64,000 nt of DNA from contig ML996707.1 of NCBI GenBank assembly GCA_010356995.1, forward strand, positions 452,680 through 516,679, written 5' to 3'. Each line of letters begins with the position of its first letter. The first letter of the stretch is position 1. Shown piece by piece: positions 44,821 through 56,961 of this stretch. The stretch comes from Trichodelitschia bisporula (lineage: Eukaryota > Ascomycota > Dothideomycetes > Phaeotrichales > Phaeotrichaceae). The notes under the pieces were generated by a model, which saw nothing but the letters and a program-made list of their open reading frames with translations, ran no database searches and was not told where the DNA came from. A program made the translations under genes and the position numbers.

Positions 44821-46729
44821 GCGGCGCCGCTATCTATACACCATTGCTAGTCTTGCTATCCCACATTCTTCGTGTGATCTTTGTATCTTTGTAATTTTTT
44901 TTCTCTTATTAGCGTGGTGTTCTGGCGCTGATTTTGCGTGACACGGCAACGCGAATGGGGGATTATGGGGCACGGAGGCTACGGGATAGAGAGGGTCGGC
45001 GGACTGTTGTTCAATGTTTTTCGTTGTATGTTAGGCTGCGTCCGTCTTGGACGTGAGCAGAGTGAGAGCAGCGCCAGTAGTAATGCACGAATAGCAACGA
45101 TACTACATTATCATACATCTATTTGGCTTGTACCCGTGGTTTTCCTCGGCCCGAACACGGCATCCCGACGTTCGCATTGCGCCAAGGTAAGGACTGCGGC
45201 AGCACCGGTTGCTCCGGCGCAACAAGGGACCGGCGGGCGTAGCGATATGCAGACTCGCTTAAGTTGCACCGGCGGTCTGGCCCTGGGCTCGCCGGCACTG
45301 TGGCGCCTGTAGTGGGCGGAGGTGGATCCGCGCTGCAATGTGCTGCAAGTGAGGAGGTGACAGAATAATAGGGCTTGCATAACAACTGACCGACGGTGAA
45401 GCCGCGGTCGTGGCTGCGGGTATGGGTGGGGGACTACTTGTATCGGTTAGTATGCGTCCTTGCTACTTTGGTATGCGTGGTCCACTATTATATGCGTGGC
45501 TAAGTCATTACGCATCGTTAAATGGCTACATATCGCGGTCTTCGCTGGGCGGGACTGCGGTGCGCGCTCCGCTACGCCGCACATGGATACTTCGTAGTCG
45601 AGCTCCTGCGGGAGTATGAGTATCGATGCATATGCTGCAGCGCACGGCTAACAGTGCATTTTGAGCTGGAATAGGGAATTTGGGAGGATGGGGTTGTTCG
45701 AAGCGAGGTTCGGTGGAGGATGAAAAGGCGGTGATTGGATAGAAGGTTGAGGATTTTTCTTCTGGGTGGTGGAGAGGAGGGGGCCGGCGACGTGGCCGCG
45801 GTTATACGCGAGATCTCGGAGGGATATTGGGATTTTGGATTGGGTTTAGTTGGTTGGGGGTGGGATTGGATGGGATGGGGATGCGATTGGGGGCGGCGCT
45901 TCCCGTTGCTCCAGATGCGGGTTCATGCGGGGTGGTCTGAGGGATCTGAGGAGGCTTGGATGGACGGGTGAAGCGAGGCGAGGGGAGGATTGAGGATGGG
46001 AACTGGTTGAGGTGGTGATGTGCTTGGGTGGAGGTGGACGATTGGTGTTGTGGGACAGAGGTGAGGTTACCGTGATGGCTGATGGAGAGACGAGAGGATG
46101 ATGCGCACACCGACATAGGAGATGAATAGACTGGGGGGAGAAAGATTGATAGATGACGACACACACATAATGATGTCCGACGTTTAGAGCGAGGATTAGC
46201 ATTGCATTAGGTGTTGCATTAGGTGTTGCACTAGGACAGTGCTACAATCCGCGTTGAGAGCCGGGTTTGATATTCTGTTCCTGGCCTATGGCATGGCGTC
46301 TTTTTCCCAATTGCCTCATCTATCCTCCCCGTTCCTCGTCCACTCTCCTCGCCTAATTTGGGTCTCTCTTCCTTTTCACCACCTCAATCTTAATTCAATT
46401 TCTCTTGCAGCCCGACGTCCCCTCCCCCCCATCCCTCTCCTCCGCGCAGACGACGCAAAGACGCGCAGTTCGCACTATCCTCCACCCCGGTCTACCCGGG
46501 ACATCGCACCCGACCGACCGGGCGCCGCGGCGCGCATTGGTACAGGGAACGAGAATTGTGGTCGGAGAAGAGCGACTGCCATCTCTGTCCATCTCAGCAA
46601 TTGGAAGGTGAAGAAAACACCACCAATTCCTCATCGCCCGTCCATCCCTCGCCTTTCTTCCTCCTCATCTTCCCTCTCTCTTCTCCCAACAGCAACGCAC
46701 TATCCCCTCCCACCCCGCCTACAACCACA
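44821..46729. other. Intergenic region, 1.9 kb
   Basis: No supported gene. GT-rich on the plus strand at 45.7-46.1 kb. A perfect 12-base tandem (GCATTAGGTGTT twice, then GCACTAGG) lies at 46204-46235. The last 400 bases form the CT-rich URA3 promoter and leader. Confidence 0.45.
46204..46235. repeat. 12-bp tandem repeat
   Basis: GCATTAGGTGTT at 46204-46215 and 46216-46227, followed by a diverged partial unit. Confidence 0.8.
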
Positions 46730-47862
46730 ATGGCACATCACGCAGTCTGGACCATGTCCTTCAAGGACCGCGCCGCGCTCCCAAACACTCCCCCACTAGC
46801 CGCCTACCTCCTCTACCTCATGACAATCAAGCAATCAAACCTATGCCTCAGCGCCGACGTCACCAGCACCGCGGAGCTCCTTGCCCTAGCCACCGAAGTC
46901 GGCGACAGCATCTGTCTCCTTAAAACCCATGCCGACATAATCGACGACTTCGGCGACCGCACCGTCCGCGCATTGCGCGAAATCGCACGGCAAAAAAACT
47001 TCCTCGTCTTCGAGGATCGCAAGTTCGGCGACATCGGCAGTATACCTCCCCCACCATACCATCCCCCCCCCCCCTTCCCCTCCCAGCTAACCACCCCACC
47101 CTAGGCACGGTGCAGAAACAATACACCGCCGGCCCCCTCGCCATCGCCAAATGGGCTGAAATAACAAACGCCCACCTCTTCCCCGGGCCCGCCATCGTCC
47201 CCGCGCTCAAATCCGCCGCCGCCTCCGCCATCGCCGCGTACAACACAACCGTGCACACCGAGATTTCCGTCGGCCCACCCGCCTCGCCCTCCCCTCCCTC
47301 GCCCTCACCTCCCTCCTCCTCCCCCCCCGCCGGCCCAGTGGGACGGAAACAATCCACCGTGTCCATCAGCACCACAATCTCCACCCGCACCGAGCCCATC
47401 TCCCCGCAGCCGACACCGGGACTCGCCGGTGAACCAGCGGATGTGCTGGCCCGCCTGGGCGCGACGCCGTATCTGCGCGCGCTGCTGCTGCTCGCGGAAA
47501 TGAGTTCCGAGGGACACATGCTCACGCCTGAATACCGCGAAGCATGCGTGAAGACCGCGCGCGAGCATCGCGATTTCGTGATCGGGTTCGTGGCGCAGCG
47601 CGCGCTGAATGCGGAGCCGGCGGATAATTTCATCACGTTTACCCCGGGGGTCAGCTTGCCGCCGCCTGGACAGGAAGGTGTGCGCGGGGATGGGTTGGGA
47701 CAGCAGTATGAGACACCGCGGGATGCGGTGCTGGGCAGGGGTTGTGATGTTGTTATTGTCGGTAGGGGGATTTTGAGGGCGGAAGATAGGGCGAAGGAGG
47801 CGGAGAGGTATCGGAGGGAGGCGTGGAGGGCGTATGAGGAGCGGGTGGGCGCGGCGGCGTGA
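46730..47862 (+). CDS. URA3: Orotidine 5'-phosphate decarboxylase
   Basis: Two exons, 46730-47039 and 47105-47862; 355 residues. The 65-nt intron contains a run of about 13 cytosines. It catalyses the last step of UMP synthesis and is the pyrG/URA3 gene of fungi. The active-site motifs are intact: LLKTHADIIDDF, FEDRKFGDIG and the phosphate-binding VIVGRGIL near the C-terminus. The intron lies exactly at the FGDIG motif, as in many Pezizomycotina. A Pro/Ser/Thr-rich insertion of roughly 70 residues (after HTEISVG, up to PTPGLAGEPADV) sits between strands of the barrel, in a loop position where filamentous ascomycetes commonly carry extra sequence. Confidence 0.95.
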
Positions 47863-48337
47863 GGGGGAAACCGTGGGGTTTTTGGTGTTGATGTTTACGA
47901 TTTACGGGAGGTGGATGTGAGATGCGAAGTTGGGAGGTAGTCGATGGGACGGCGCTACCGGGGAGACGGAATTGGACTTCCTGGTTCTAGAGGCTGGGTT
48001 TGGGTTGATGCCGAAGGGGCGGGATCTTGCGCATCTGGGGAGATGGGCGCGTCAAACGTTTGTCGTCAGGGATGCACATGAGGCCTTATTAGAGGCGGCC
48101 GGATGAGAAGGCTTGAAGGGGAGCCAATGTCCATAGCGTCATCCAAATCCGTACATGGAACCCATATCTACGACTCCATCCTATATCCCTTCAACGCCGT
48201 GGACCGCTTGAACCCGATAAAAATCATGTCGGTCCCAAGATACCAAACTCCACCATCTAACGCCTCCCTCTCGGCACCCATCTACTAGAGTCATCCGTCC
48301 GCATCTCCCTTCAACCACTCCTCGGCCCGCCCCACCC
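47863..48337. other. Convergent 3' flanks
   Basis: 3' region of URA3 (plus) and of the Pro-rich gene (minus). No gene seen. Confidence 0.4.
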
Positions 48338-49452
48338 CTACCACTGCGTCGGCTTCGGCGGAATCGGCGGCGGCGGCCCTCCCGGCACCCCCGCCCCCGG
48401 CGCCGCCCCCGTCGCTGCCGCACCTTCACTCTGCCCGGTCGCACCTCCCCCATATTTCGCCGCTAACCCCTGACCCCTCTGCCATCCCGCCGCAACCTGC
48501 GCCCCATGCCGCTGCTGGAAATTCCCCGCCACACCCGCCGCACTCCGTGCATCCGCAAGACTCACGCTCCCTGGATTCGATTTCAGCGCCGATGCCGTCC
48601 GCAGCGCGGCTTGTTTCTCCGCGAATGACGTCCCCCTGCCCGGTGCCGGAGCCGCGGGAGCCGGCGCATCCCCCGTCCCGAGCCGCCCAAACCGCGCAGC
48701 CAGCCCACCCATCTGCGGTCCCGGACTAGTCGGCTGAGCCAGCGTGGGCGGCGGGATTACCCCCGTTGTCTGCCCAGCAAACGCGGGAGGGGACGCGGTT
48801 GTCCTCCGCGCCGGCACAGGCGGACTGGCCGTGCGCCCGATCCCGAGCCCCGCGACCGAGACACCCGCACGACTCAACCCGTCCAGCGCGCTGGGATTCA
48901 TTATCCCACGGCTGGGATCAGCGGCGGGGGTATATGGCGGGGGCGGGGATGTGAACGTCGACGTAGGGCGGGGTGGGAGGCGAGGTGGGAGGGCCGAGGG
49001 TTTTGCGCCGACAGGAGGGGGGGCGCGCGGTGGGTTGGTTGTGCGGCGGGGAGGTGTGGGGAGGCCGGTTGTTGATGGGACTGTGGAGGCGCGGGGGGGT
49101 GGTGCGGGTTGTTCGGGCGCGGGCGCGGGCGAGGGCGCGGCGCGTGGTGCGGGAGGGGGGAGCGGGCGGCGCGGGTCGCGTTTGGGGGGTGGGCCGAAGG
49201 TGCTTGGGTCGGTTAGGGAGGATAGAGGGGTGGATTGGTGGTCTAGGGCGGCGGCGTGCGGGTCTTTTCCTTTGCCCATGAGGCCGGCCTGGGTGAGGGG
49301 TTAGTGCTTGAGGGACATGACGGGTGGCAGGGGAGGGGGGGGGGACGTACGACTTTGTTCACGCCCGGGAAGTCTTTGCGCCAGCTTTCGCTGCTGCCGT
49401 CTTTATTTTTTGGGTGCCAGCCGCCCTTGGCGAAGTCTTTGAGGCCGGACAT
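48338..49452 (-). CDS. Proline-rich conserved fungal protein
   Basis: Two exons on the minus strand, 49452-49351 and 49288-48338 (62-nt intron with a CACTAACC branch site and a poly-G tract on the plus strand); 350 residues. The N-terminus GLKDFAKGGWHPKNKDG followed by ESWRKDF, then MGKGKDPH and PLSSLTDPSTFGPPPKR, is the only recognisable conserved part. The remaining two thirds are Pro/Ala/Gly-rich with several PPPxPP tracts that could bind SH3 or profilin-type partners, and the protein ends PPPIPPKPTQW. It looks similar to proline-rich cortical actin-associated proteins such as the AIM3 type, but I cannot confirm that. Antisense frames over it are GC-driven shadows. Confidence 0.68.
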
Positions 49453-49867
49453 GATGGATTAGTGTTTGGGAGGGTGCGGGGAGTGTCGTGATGGTGATGG
49501 TGGTGGTGAGGGGTGGTGGCTGGTGGGTGAGGTGCACAGGACTTGGGGTGACGTAACCGCTTGGCTCGAACTGGGTGGTTAGTCAGCAGGATCGCCTAGC
49601 TCGAGGCTTGGGGAAGGCTGAAGCGCTGATCGCTTCGCCGTGAGAGGAAGCTGAGAGAAGATCGAGCTTTAATGCCAGAAATGTTAGACAGAACTTGCCG
49701 TAACCGCGGTGTGCTCTGTGCATCCGTTCAAAGCTTGAGATTGTGTGCCATGGACTAGCAAAGCTGGGTTTCACAGGCAGCACAGGGCAGGAGGACGTTT
49801 TGCCACTGAATCAATCGGAACTGACAGCCGTAATCATGAATTCTCCATCGATGTAACCAAGGACCAG
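49453..49867. other. Intergenic region
   Basis: Promoter of the Pro-rich gene and 3' flank of the AAA gene; nothing else recognised. Confidence 0.4.
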
Positions 49868-52607
49868 CTACCAGTCAGCACAACCAAAAAAATCCGGCTT
49901 ACGCCCAAAGAGAGGGGTCAAGGGGTCGTTCCGTTCTTCCGACTGCATCGGCAAAGCTCTCGTTCTGGGAGCTATAGTCAACCCCTCCGTGATCCTCAAC
50001 ACCTTCTCAATGTCACCGTATCGGACAGCACGACCCGTCTGACTCGCCAGGATCCGCGCCGTTTTGACCACGTTGCTGACCTTCCGTCCATCCAGAGCAG
50101 CCTGCGCCAGCCGATTGATTTCAGCATCGGAGACATCAGCCACCGGTTGCGCCCGCTTCAGGAAAGTTTTCCAGATAGTGGCACGCGACTGGAAGTCTAG
50201 CTCCGGATATTTGAGCGTTAGGTGAATGCGCGAGGTAAGAGCGCTGTCTAGCACTTCGGGCCGGTTCGTTGTCAGGAAGAGCAAGGATGGATAGTACTCC
50301 AACTTCTGTAGGAAGGCTAGGAGGGGAGTTAGTCAGAAAGCAAGATCGAAGGCTGTAGATACTAACTGGCAACAATACGGCTTTGCGGCCCTTCGCTGTT
50401 AGTTCCAGACCGTTGTTGAAGATATGTGTCGCATTCGTCGAGGAGAAGCACCGCGCCCCACTGTGCAGCCATTTCGAAATCACGCTCAATGTTCCTTACA
50501 CTGTTCGCATCGCCAGGAAGGGAGTCAGGGTGAGGGCCATGGTTACATTGGCACGACTCGTGCCCGTAATACTCGTGATGGCATCGCGGTTTCAGCCTTC
50601 GGTGACCCGAGGGGACTGTTGGCCGGGAGCGGGCGCTCATGGCTTTTTCGAGTGGCCCTTGGGCGTCTTGGAGTTCCATTTTCAAAAGGGGCTTTTGAAT
50701 CTTTTCGGCAACTGACATTCCGTTAACAAAGCTGATTAGCAAGAACTTCCTAGTTGGGAACTTGCCTGATTCTGCAGTAAGTGTCTTACCCACTCCGGGC
50801 CCACCGGCAAGAAGTACAACGAGTCCTCCGCCTACCCGGTTAGAATTGGGTTAAGGAGACTTCTGATCTCGTTACCTTTCCCATTGATCACGTCTCCGAA
50901 TTCCTCGCCTCTAGTGAGCTGACTCTCGACGAAGGCAAGGACAAGCTCCTTGTACCCATCCGGCAACACCAAAGCCTCAAAAGGCTCAGCATTCCACTTG
51001 ATGTCCTCGACATGTTCCACATTGAACAACTCTAAAGAGATGGCTTAGCAATGTCACAGTGGACTTTATACATTTTCACTCACTCCAATCCCTCTCTTTG
51101 AAGCAGTAACCGTTCAGCTCGGAGCCGCAAAGAAGAAAGATGTCATCTGTGAGAGCCTGCAAGGAGACAGGAATGCTTCCTGCGACTGTTGAGCAAATCA
51201 CGCCAGTAGGCAGGAAACAAACAAACCTTGGTTTACTGCGCCGTGGGACGACGGTCCAAGTCCCGCCATTCCCCCTCCCAAAGGTGGTAGCAACACCCCT
51301 GATAGCAACCCCAATGGTGGTACCAGCTCGTATGCGGGAGGATATACTGGAAGTTGGGGATATTGAATCGGGGGCGGCGGCGGTGGCACCGCACCCGGTG
51401 GGTGCCCGTTGGGCCACGTTTTATCAATGTGTTTTGGAGGTGGGGGCGGCTCCTGAGATATAAGCCGAGTTGATAAAGCAATCCCGCCTTCCAACGCATT
51501 CAAGTGCTGATAAGTTCTAGCACCTGTTGGCGGCACGTCGATCATGATGCGACGGGGAATCGCCTATAGGTCAGTCCTTTTTAGTCCTTCCAAGCGAGAA
51601 ATGATACTTACAACTTTGGACGCTGTCCTTCTCGACTTGGATATTTGCGGCTCCTTGTAGGCCTTGAAGTGGGGGCCTATGAAGCTGCAGAACTTCCGAC
51701 CCCTTGCCACCATCTCCTGCTTTAGTGTCGCAAAGTTCTCTAGATACGAAGCGGGGAAGACGGGCAACTTCGTGATTTTGGTTAGCCCAGTGAACGAATA
51801 GATCGGGATGTCGTGGGATGAATAGCCAATAGTGTTGCCGTTGTTGCCTACGGACACGCATTGCAAAATGCTAAAGGGTTCCTGAATCGATGCGACGATG
51901 CCAAATCTGTGGGTGCCATCTGAATGCCAGTATATCAGATCCCCCGGTTGGAACAAAATCCATATGTAATTGTGAGTGATCACCCCGCGGTCTGCCAACT
52001 CTCGCTTGGCGGCAAGGGCTGTCGAGATGGCGGGCTTGACAATGAGACGGAGAAGGTTCAGCTGCTTGGCTAGCTCGGCATCTGTTTGCTCCTCGATGGC
52101 GGCTTGAAACTTTTCCCAGCGCCAGAAGAAAGGGCGGAATGGCTTTCGGAAAACCAGGTGCTTTGGGCCGTCTATGATGTTGTCCCATCCACGGAAAAGC
52201 TCGATGAGGGCGGTGCGAAGCTTATGGCTGTTGATCTCGATCATAACCGGTTCCCATGTGTTGCTTCCTGGAGTTTTCTCCTTCCGCCGAACAACTATCG
52301 GAGGTTCATCGTCTTTGTCGTTCTCGAGTTCATCGCCCTTCAAGGTCAATGGCGGCGTAGTGACCCAGTTGGGACAGCAAGTGCAATCTCCCGGCCCTTC
52401 ATAATAGTCTAGTACGAACTGCGCGCGATCCTCCTTGAGCTGAATCTGAGACTCTTCCGAGTCTTCGAAGGCCTGTCCATCAATCACCGAAAACACTTCG
52501 CCCAAGATGGACGATCGTTCGCTTTGGTCATCGGTTGCGCTGACACCACCTTCATTATCCCCTTCATTATCCCCTTCAGTATATGCTGGTATGTGAATTC
52601 GCTCCAT
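49868..52607 (-). CDS. AAA+ ATPase with fungal N-terminal domain (DUF7025-like)
   Basis: Seven exons on the minus strand: 52607-51612, 51563-51227, 51146-51084, 51031-50876, 50831-50766, 50711-50367, 50316-49868; 803 residues. The intron at 50765-50712 uses a GC donor (GCAAGT) and removes 54 nt. The N-terminal half includes a CTCC motif and FQPGDLIYWHSDGTHRFGIV, typical of a fungal-specific domain found before this AAA type. A Pro-rich linker follows. The ATPase has Walker A GGPGVGKT (about 525-532), Walker B VLLLDECD, sensor-1 LFLTTNR and an arginine finger in SRIHL. Between Walker A and B lies an unusual Cys/His-containing segment (50490-50670) that may be an insertion or a further undetected intron. 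Substrates unknown; fungi carry many paralogs. Confidence 0.8.
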
Positions 52608-54443
52608 TGTGAGGGCCTGGATTTGGAGTTAGGTGGGAGAGGTACAGGACGGTCGAAGGCACCGAAGATTATACGCAGTATTCGGTTCGGGGGGAAGCAT
52701 TGAATCCGTTTCCAACTGGGAGGACTTCCCCGCACTTGTGGCCAGGATAAGGTTACGTTCAGATCCTCCAGCATGTGCCTGTTGCCTGAAACATATTGCT
52801 CTGGGCAGCTCGAACCAATCCGAAGCAACTGGGGCGCAGCGACAGCGATAGGACGTGCCAACCCCCCACTTCAACCAGGATACTACTGCGGTAAACTGTG
52901 CCTAACCAAGTGAGCTGCGCCATTTAGCCGCACATTACCCAAGCCTTGCCTACCATGGCGTGCTACCCATCTCGAAGGATTCCGGAGCCCAAAATCAAAC
53001 ATGTCCTAATATTTTGAGATGCTTTGAACCCTTCTCAATTCATCTCACCGTCGGATCCAGCATCCATGGCCTCGAAACTTGAAAATACAGAATGCATTGC
53101 GAAAGAAGCGAATGGCTCCCTCCCGGAAAGGGATACAAAAGTCTTCCTTCGGTATCCCGGAAGGAGACTTCGCCTCTGGGTACGGCACACTAATGTCAAA
53201 GGAGTATCAGCACGACCGTCGAAAGACCGCTAGCTACCACGGCACCACCATCACCGGGCGTGGTCGCCGTTGATGAGTCTGGATACCGCCGCGGAGTATT
53301 TCAAGGGAGAGAGCGGGGTTATCTTGTCTTGCTTCGCACGCTTTCAGGACACCGCCCCTCAACAGCTTCTCTCAACATCCATAGGCACGACAATCCACGC
53401 GGCTGTCAAGTAGTAATATTGTTGTACATCGGAGTGCGTGATCCCTCATATAGTCCAGTACACACCGAGCACCGGACAAAGCGAAGCTTATTGGCGGCCA
53501 GGCGGAGACCGGAACGAGGCTGGATGGTGAAGCGATTGGACAGGGCCGCGAGGACAAGACCGGAGAGCGTCATACTCCACGTAGGGCCTAGAAACGCGAG
53601 CGGCCCCGCAGTAGCTCCAGACGTTCGATTCTACGCCACGTTGGAAGTCTGGCGTGGCAAGTGCAAGGTCATGGTATGGGCGGCGCTGCGTCATGCGGAT
53701 CCAAGCGAAGATCTCAGTGCGCAACGTCGTGCTCGCGCCCTGGAGGTGGGGGTTTCCTGCACTGTTCGGACAGAGACAGCCTTCGAAGGCAGCGATTGCT
53801 TTGAATGAATGAAAGCATTGCAGGAAGACTTGATAGCGATCGTGAGACAAAGCTCGTGAGTACCCTTCGATGCAGGCAGCCGCGTGCCGATCGGCCGTTC
53901 TTGGGATCGGCCAACGCACTCAAGCAACGAGGCTGAGCTCTGTGAGGTTAGCGGTGACATGGGAGCCCCTGTCACGTGACTGACACGCTGTTCAACGCTC
54001 GAAATAACAGCATGTCACTAAGCAATTCATGCCGCTTCCTGCACAGGTGACATGACCTACCGGTGGACCTCTCAAGATCTTGTGCATGGGAGTGGAGCAT
54101 AGAAAGATACCGGCGACCCCAGCTCGGACGCGCGGTGGAGTTTCGACCATGCAAATGTCATGTTGGAAGACGCAGTACCATTGGAAAGCGGGCTGGTACT
54201 GTAGCGACAGTCTTCATGTGCAACTCTGACGAAACCGAGAGGCCTCCAATCGAGGGAATACGTGCGCGGCTGAATCCGTCGTCAAGCATTGCCACGTCGC
54301 GATGGTCGACACACCTGCCTCAGCCACGCCCGGCCTCTGCCACGTCTGCATCAGTGAAGTCATGTACGGAAACACGATGAGAATATAAGATCAGAGGGCA
54401 AAGGGCGCAAGTTGCGACGGTTGCTGCATCGATAAGCATTAAA
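52608..54443. other. Intergenic region, 1.8 kb
   Basis: Only overlapping frames up to 182 codons without family features. It should contain the AAA gene promoter. No RNA gene seen. Confidence 0.4.
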
Positions 54444-54989
54444 ATGGGGGCACTCAAACCCCCGTGGGGGGGAAAGGTACTCATTTACCCAAACCATTAC
54501 GATATGTCCAGTGATCAATCCGAACTGAACGACATGACTGCCTGGCAAGCCTGGTGGGACTGTGAGGCTGAGCTTGCCTTCTTTCAGGAAGAGATGCTCC
54601 GCCTTGCGCCTCCGAGTGCATCAACGGAAGGGACGCAGAAAGGCTCAGAGGAGCCGGCTGGAGAGACTAAGGTCGACAGGTGCACATAACTTCCCCTCCC
54701 CCCTACTGATAAGCGTGACAATACTGACGGCAACAGTGAGGAGCACTTGGGAGTGGTGCTCAAGACGGGACGACTGCAATGCAGCCACACTGAGTGCTTA
54801 CAAAGGAGCTTCAGTCGACTCGCCGACCTTAGACGCCATCACCTCTCCTCACACGTTAAGGAGCCGCTCTGGTGTTCGGCCGACGGATGCCCGCGCAGCA
54901 AGGCCTCTGACCGGCCGTTTTTCAGACGAGATAAGCTCATGGAACACGAGCTTAAGATGCATGGAAAGGTGTCAAGTGTCGGGAACTAA
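54444..54989 (+). CDS. Small C2H2 zinc-finger protein
   Basis: Two exons, 54444-54679 and 54737-54989 (57-nt intron); 162 residues. An internal ATG at 54504 (MSSDQSELNDMTAWQ) is a plausible alternative start. The C-terminal half carries two Cys2His2 fingers of the fungal type with a long loop: CSHTECLQRSFSRLADLRRH with the second His following, then CSADGCPRSKASDRPFFRRD followed by LMEHELKMH. The N-terminal part is acidic with a tryptophan-rich motif (TAWQAWWDCEAELAFF), which could act as an activation region. It may be a compact transcription factor; its position beside the LigB/ABM/flavin-reductase group is suggestive but not proof of regulation. Confidence 0.68.
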
Positions 54990-55293
54990 GAAGCCGTGCG
55001 GGCCGATGATTGTTAAGCTTTGCGATTAGGAACAGAACAGACGGATTTAATTGTTGAGTGGGTTTGATAATGGAGATTGAGACTGACAAGTGCATGTCGT
55101 GTGTGCATTCCAACGCCGGCCCGAAGGCGATCCGGTGATTAGAAAGCAACCCCCAGACGGAACGGTTCCGTCCTCATCCGCTGTGCTTGACGAAGCATCT
55201 CATCGAACTCTGATCAATTGAGCAACTAGCTGCAGCGAATAAAATGGCCCTCTCAATGGCCTTGACTGCACGCCACAGCTCTTATACACCATC
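54990..55293. other. Intergenic region
   Basis: About 300 bases between the zinc-finger gene and the LigB gene. No feature recognised. Confidence 0.4.
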
Positions 55294-56331
55294 ATGCTCC
55301 CAGCCCGTCTCTGTAAACCAACTACTCTCTTCACCTTCGCGCTTCGAACCTTTGCCCAGCACAACCCGCTCAACCTCTTCCCCGCAGCCCAATTCCACTT
55401 ACCCGCCGACCAGCTGCCGTTACCTGTCACCAACAACACCAACACCAATCCTCTCTCCACCAACATGACGCGCGCTTCTGTAATTGCTCTCTCCCACGGC
55501 GGAGGCCCTATGCCCGCCATGGGCGATCCTTCGCACAAGGACATCGTCAAGTCACTCAAGCGTCGCCTCCCCGAGATCCTGAAGCTGAATACGCCGGAGC
55601 GGCCGCAGGCCATTATCCTCATCACAGCTCACTGGTCCGAGCGCAATCCCACTGTCTCTAACGGCGAGAAGCCCAAACTCTTCTACGACTACTACGGCTT
55701 CCCGCCCGAGGCGTATAAGCTGCAGTACGATGCGCCGGGCTCGCCGGCCATCGCCAAAGAGGTGGTCGATGCGCTCAAGAGCGCGGGCCTGAAGCCCCAG
55801 ACTGACTCCCAGCGAGGTACGTACACAGTGATTGCCATGGACGAAGGCTAATTATCAGGCTGGGACCATGGCGTGTTCATTCCGATGCTGCTAATTCACC
55901 CCGCCGCCGACATTCCCATAATCCAGCTATCGGTGCTCTCATCCGAGTCGCCCACAACGCACTACGAAATGGGGAAGGCACTTCGGCCTCTGCGCGACAG
56001 AAACGTGGCCATCATCGGCTCAGGCTTCGCATCCTTCCACAACCTCCGCCTGATGTTCTCCGGCGCGCTCAACGACCCCACCTTCCGCGCCCGTCACACC
56101 GACTGGAACAAGGCCGTCACGGAGGGCGTCTCGGAGCCAGACGCGAAGCTGCGGCAGAAGAAGCTGGAGGACTGGCGCAGCTGGCCCATGGCGAATGAGT
56201 GCCATCCCCCTTCTGCGGGTGAGCATTTCATGCCACTGCTTGTGTGTGCGGGAGCGGGTGGGGATGGGGCTGCGGGCAGCTATGTGGATGAGTTCATGGG
56301 TCTTGATATCCATAGCTATTATTGGACTTGA
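55294..56331 (+). CDS. LigB-family extradiol ring-cleavage dioxygenase (4,5-DOPA dioxygenase type)
   Basis: Two exons, 55294-55816 and 55859-56331 (42-nt intron); 331 residues from the first in-frame ATG. ATG 55465 (MTRASVIALSHGGGP) gives the usual 274-residue family protein. The extra 57 residues look either like leader or like a mitochondrial presequence (Arg-containing, no acids). Metal-binding and catalytic histidines are visible in SHGGGP, ITAHWSE and GWDHGVFIP, and further family blocks are DYYGFPPEAYKLQY, GSGFASFHN and EHFMPLLVCAGA. Enzymes of this group open catechol rings (for example DOPA or caffeate) using non-haem iron or zinc. It faces the ABM gene tail to tail with only 10 bases between the stop codons. 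Confidence 0.88.
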
Positions 56332-56341
56332 GAGGAGTAAT

Positions 56342-56768
56342 TTACAACTTTCCCCGATCGAAACCTGCAACGCCCTTTGTCGAGATGACCTTCATCGGCT
56401 CTGTCAGCAGATCTTCCTTCTTCATTGCGCGGCCAAAGTCCTTGAATGCGGCGCTGGAGCCGTGGGCGCGCAGGGCCGCGACATCGGTGTATCTATGATG
56501 TAAGCAGTACCCGGCCAGCGCGGGGTGCAGCCTATCATACCTCTCCAGCAAGACGAAAGTCGGAGTATCGCCCTTCACCTCACGCTGGAGGTGGTAGCGG
56601 AGAGTGCCCGGCTCATTCTGCTTCACGTGGTTGGCAAAGTTGCCCATTATTTCCTCGAACTGGGAGCATCAGACAGGCTCAATTGGCAACAGACGTCGAG
56701 CTCTCACTAACCCTATCAGCCTTGCCAGGCTTGGGCTTGAAGATGACAACGATTTCGATTTCAGACAT
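56342..56768 (-). CDS. ABM-domain (antibiotic biosynthesis monooxygenase-like) protein
   Basis: Three exons on the minus strand, 56768-56712, 56659-56541, 56492-56342; 108 residues, the size of a single dimeric ferredoxin-like ABM fold. The second intron is 48 nt and leaves the frame open if retained, but splicing gives the proper strand FVLLERYTDVAALRAHGSS. The N-terminal strand EIEIVVIFKPKPGKAD, the FEEIMGNFANHVKQNEPGT helix and the LRYHLQRE strand match the family. Such proteins act as cofactor-free oxygenases or quinol-processing enzymes on small aromatics. It lies between the LigB dioxygenase and the flavin reductase, and shares strand with the latter. Confidence 0.82.
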
Positions 56769-56961
56769 TGTGATTGTGGTGTTTCAATGGATGGGAAAGA
56801 CTGGAATTTTATTTGCGAGTTGATGCGGCCGCTCTGGAATTAGCTAACGCGAGTGCAGGGTCGGATGTACCGAGGCCGATGACGCGGGGCTCACCCCGCA
56901 CTCCCCGGCAATGCCTTGCATCACACTAAACCGGACCGAATCTCTATCTACCAACCCTTGT

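Noticed and set aside
48744-49304. Plus-strand Gly-rich frames over the Pro-rich gene
   Set aside because: They are the exact shadow of proline codons on the minus strand.
53260-53808. 182-codon plus-strand frame
   Set aside because: Overlaps several antisense frames of similar length with no recognisable motif.
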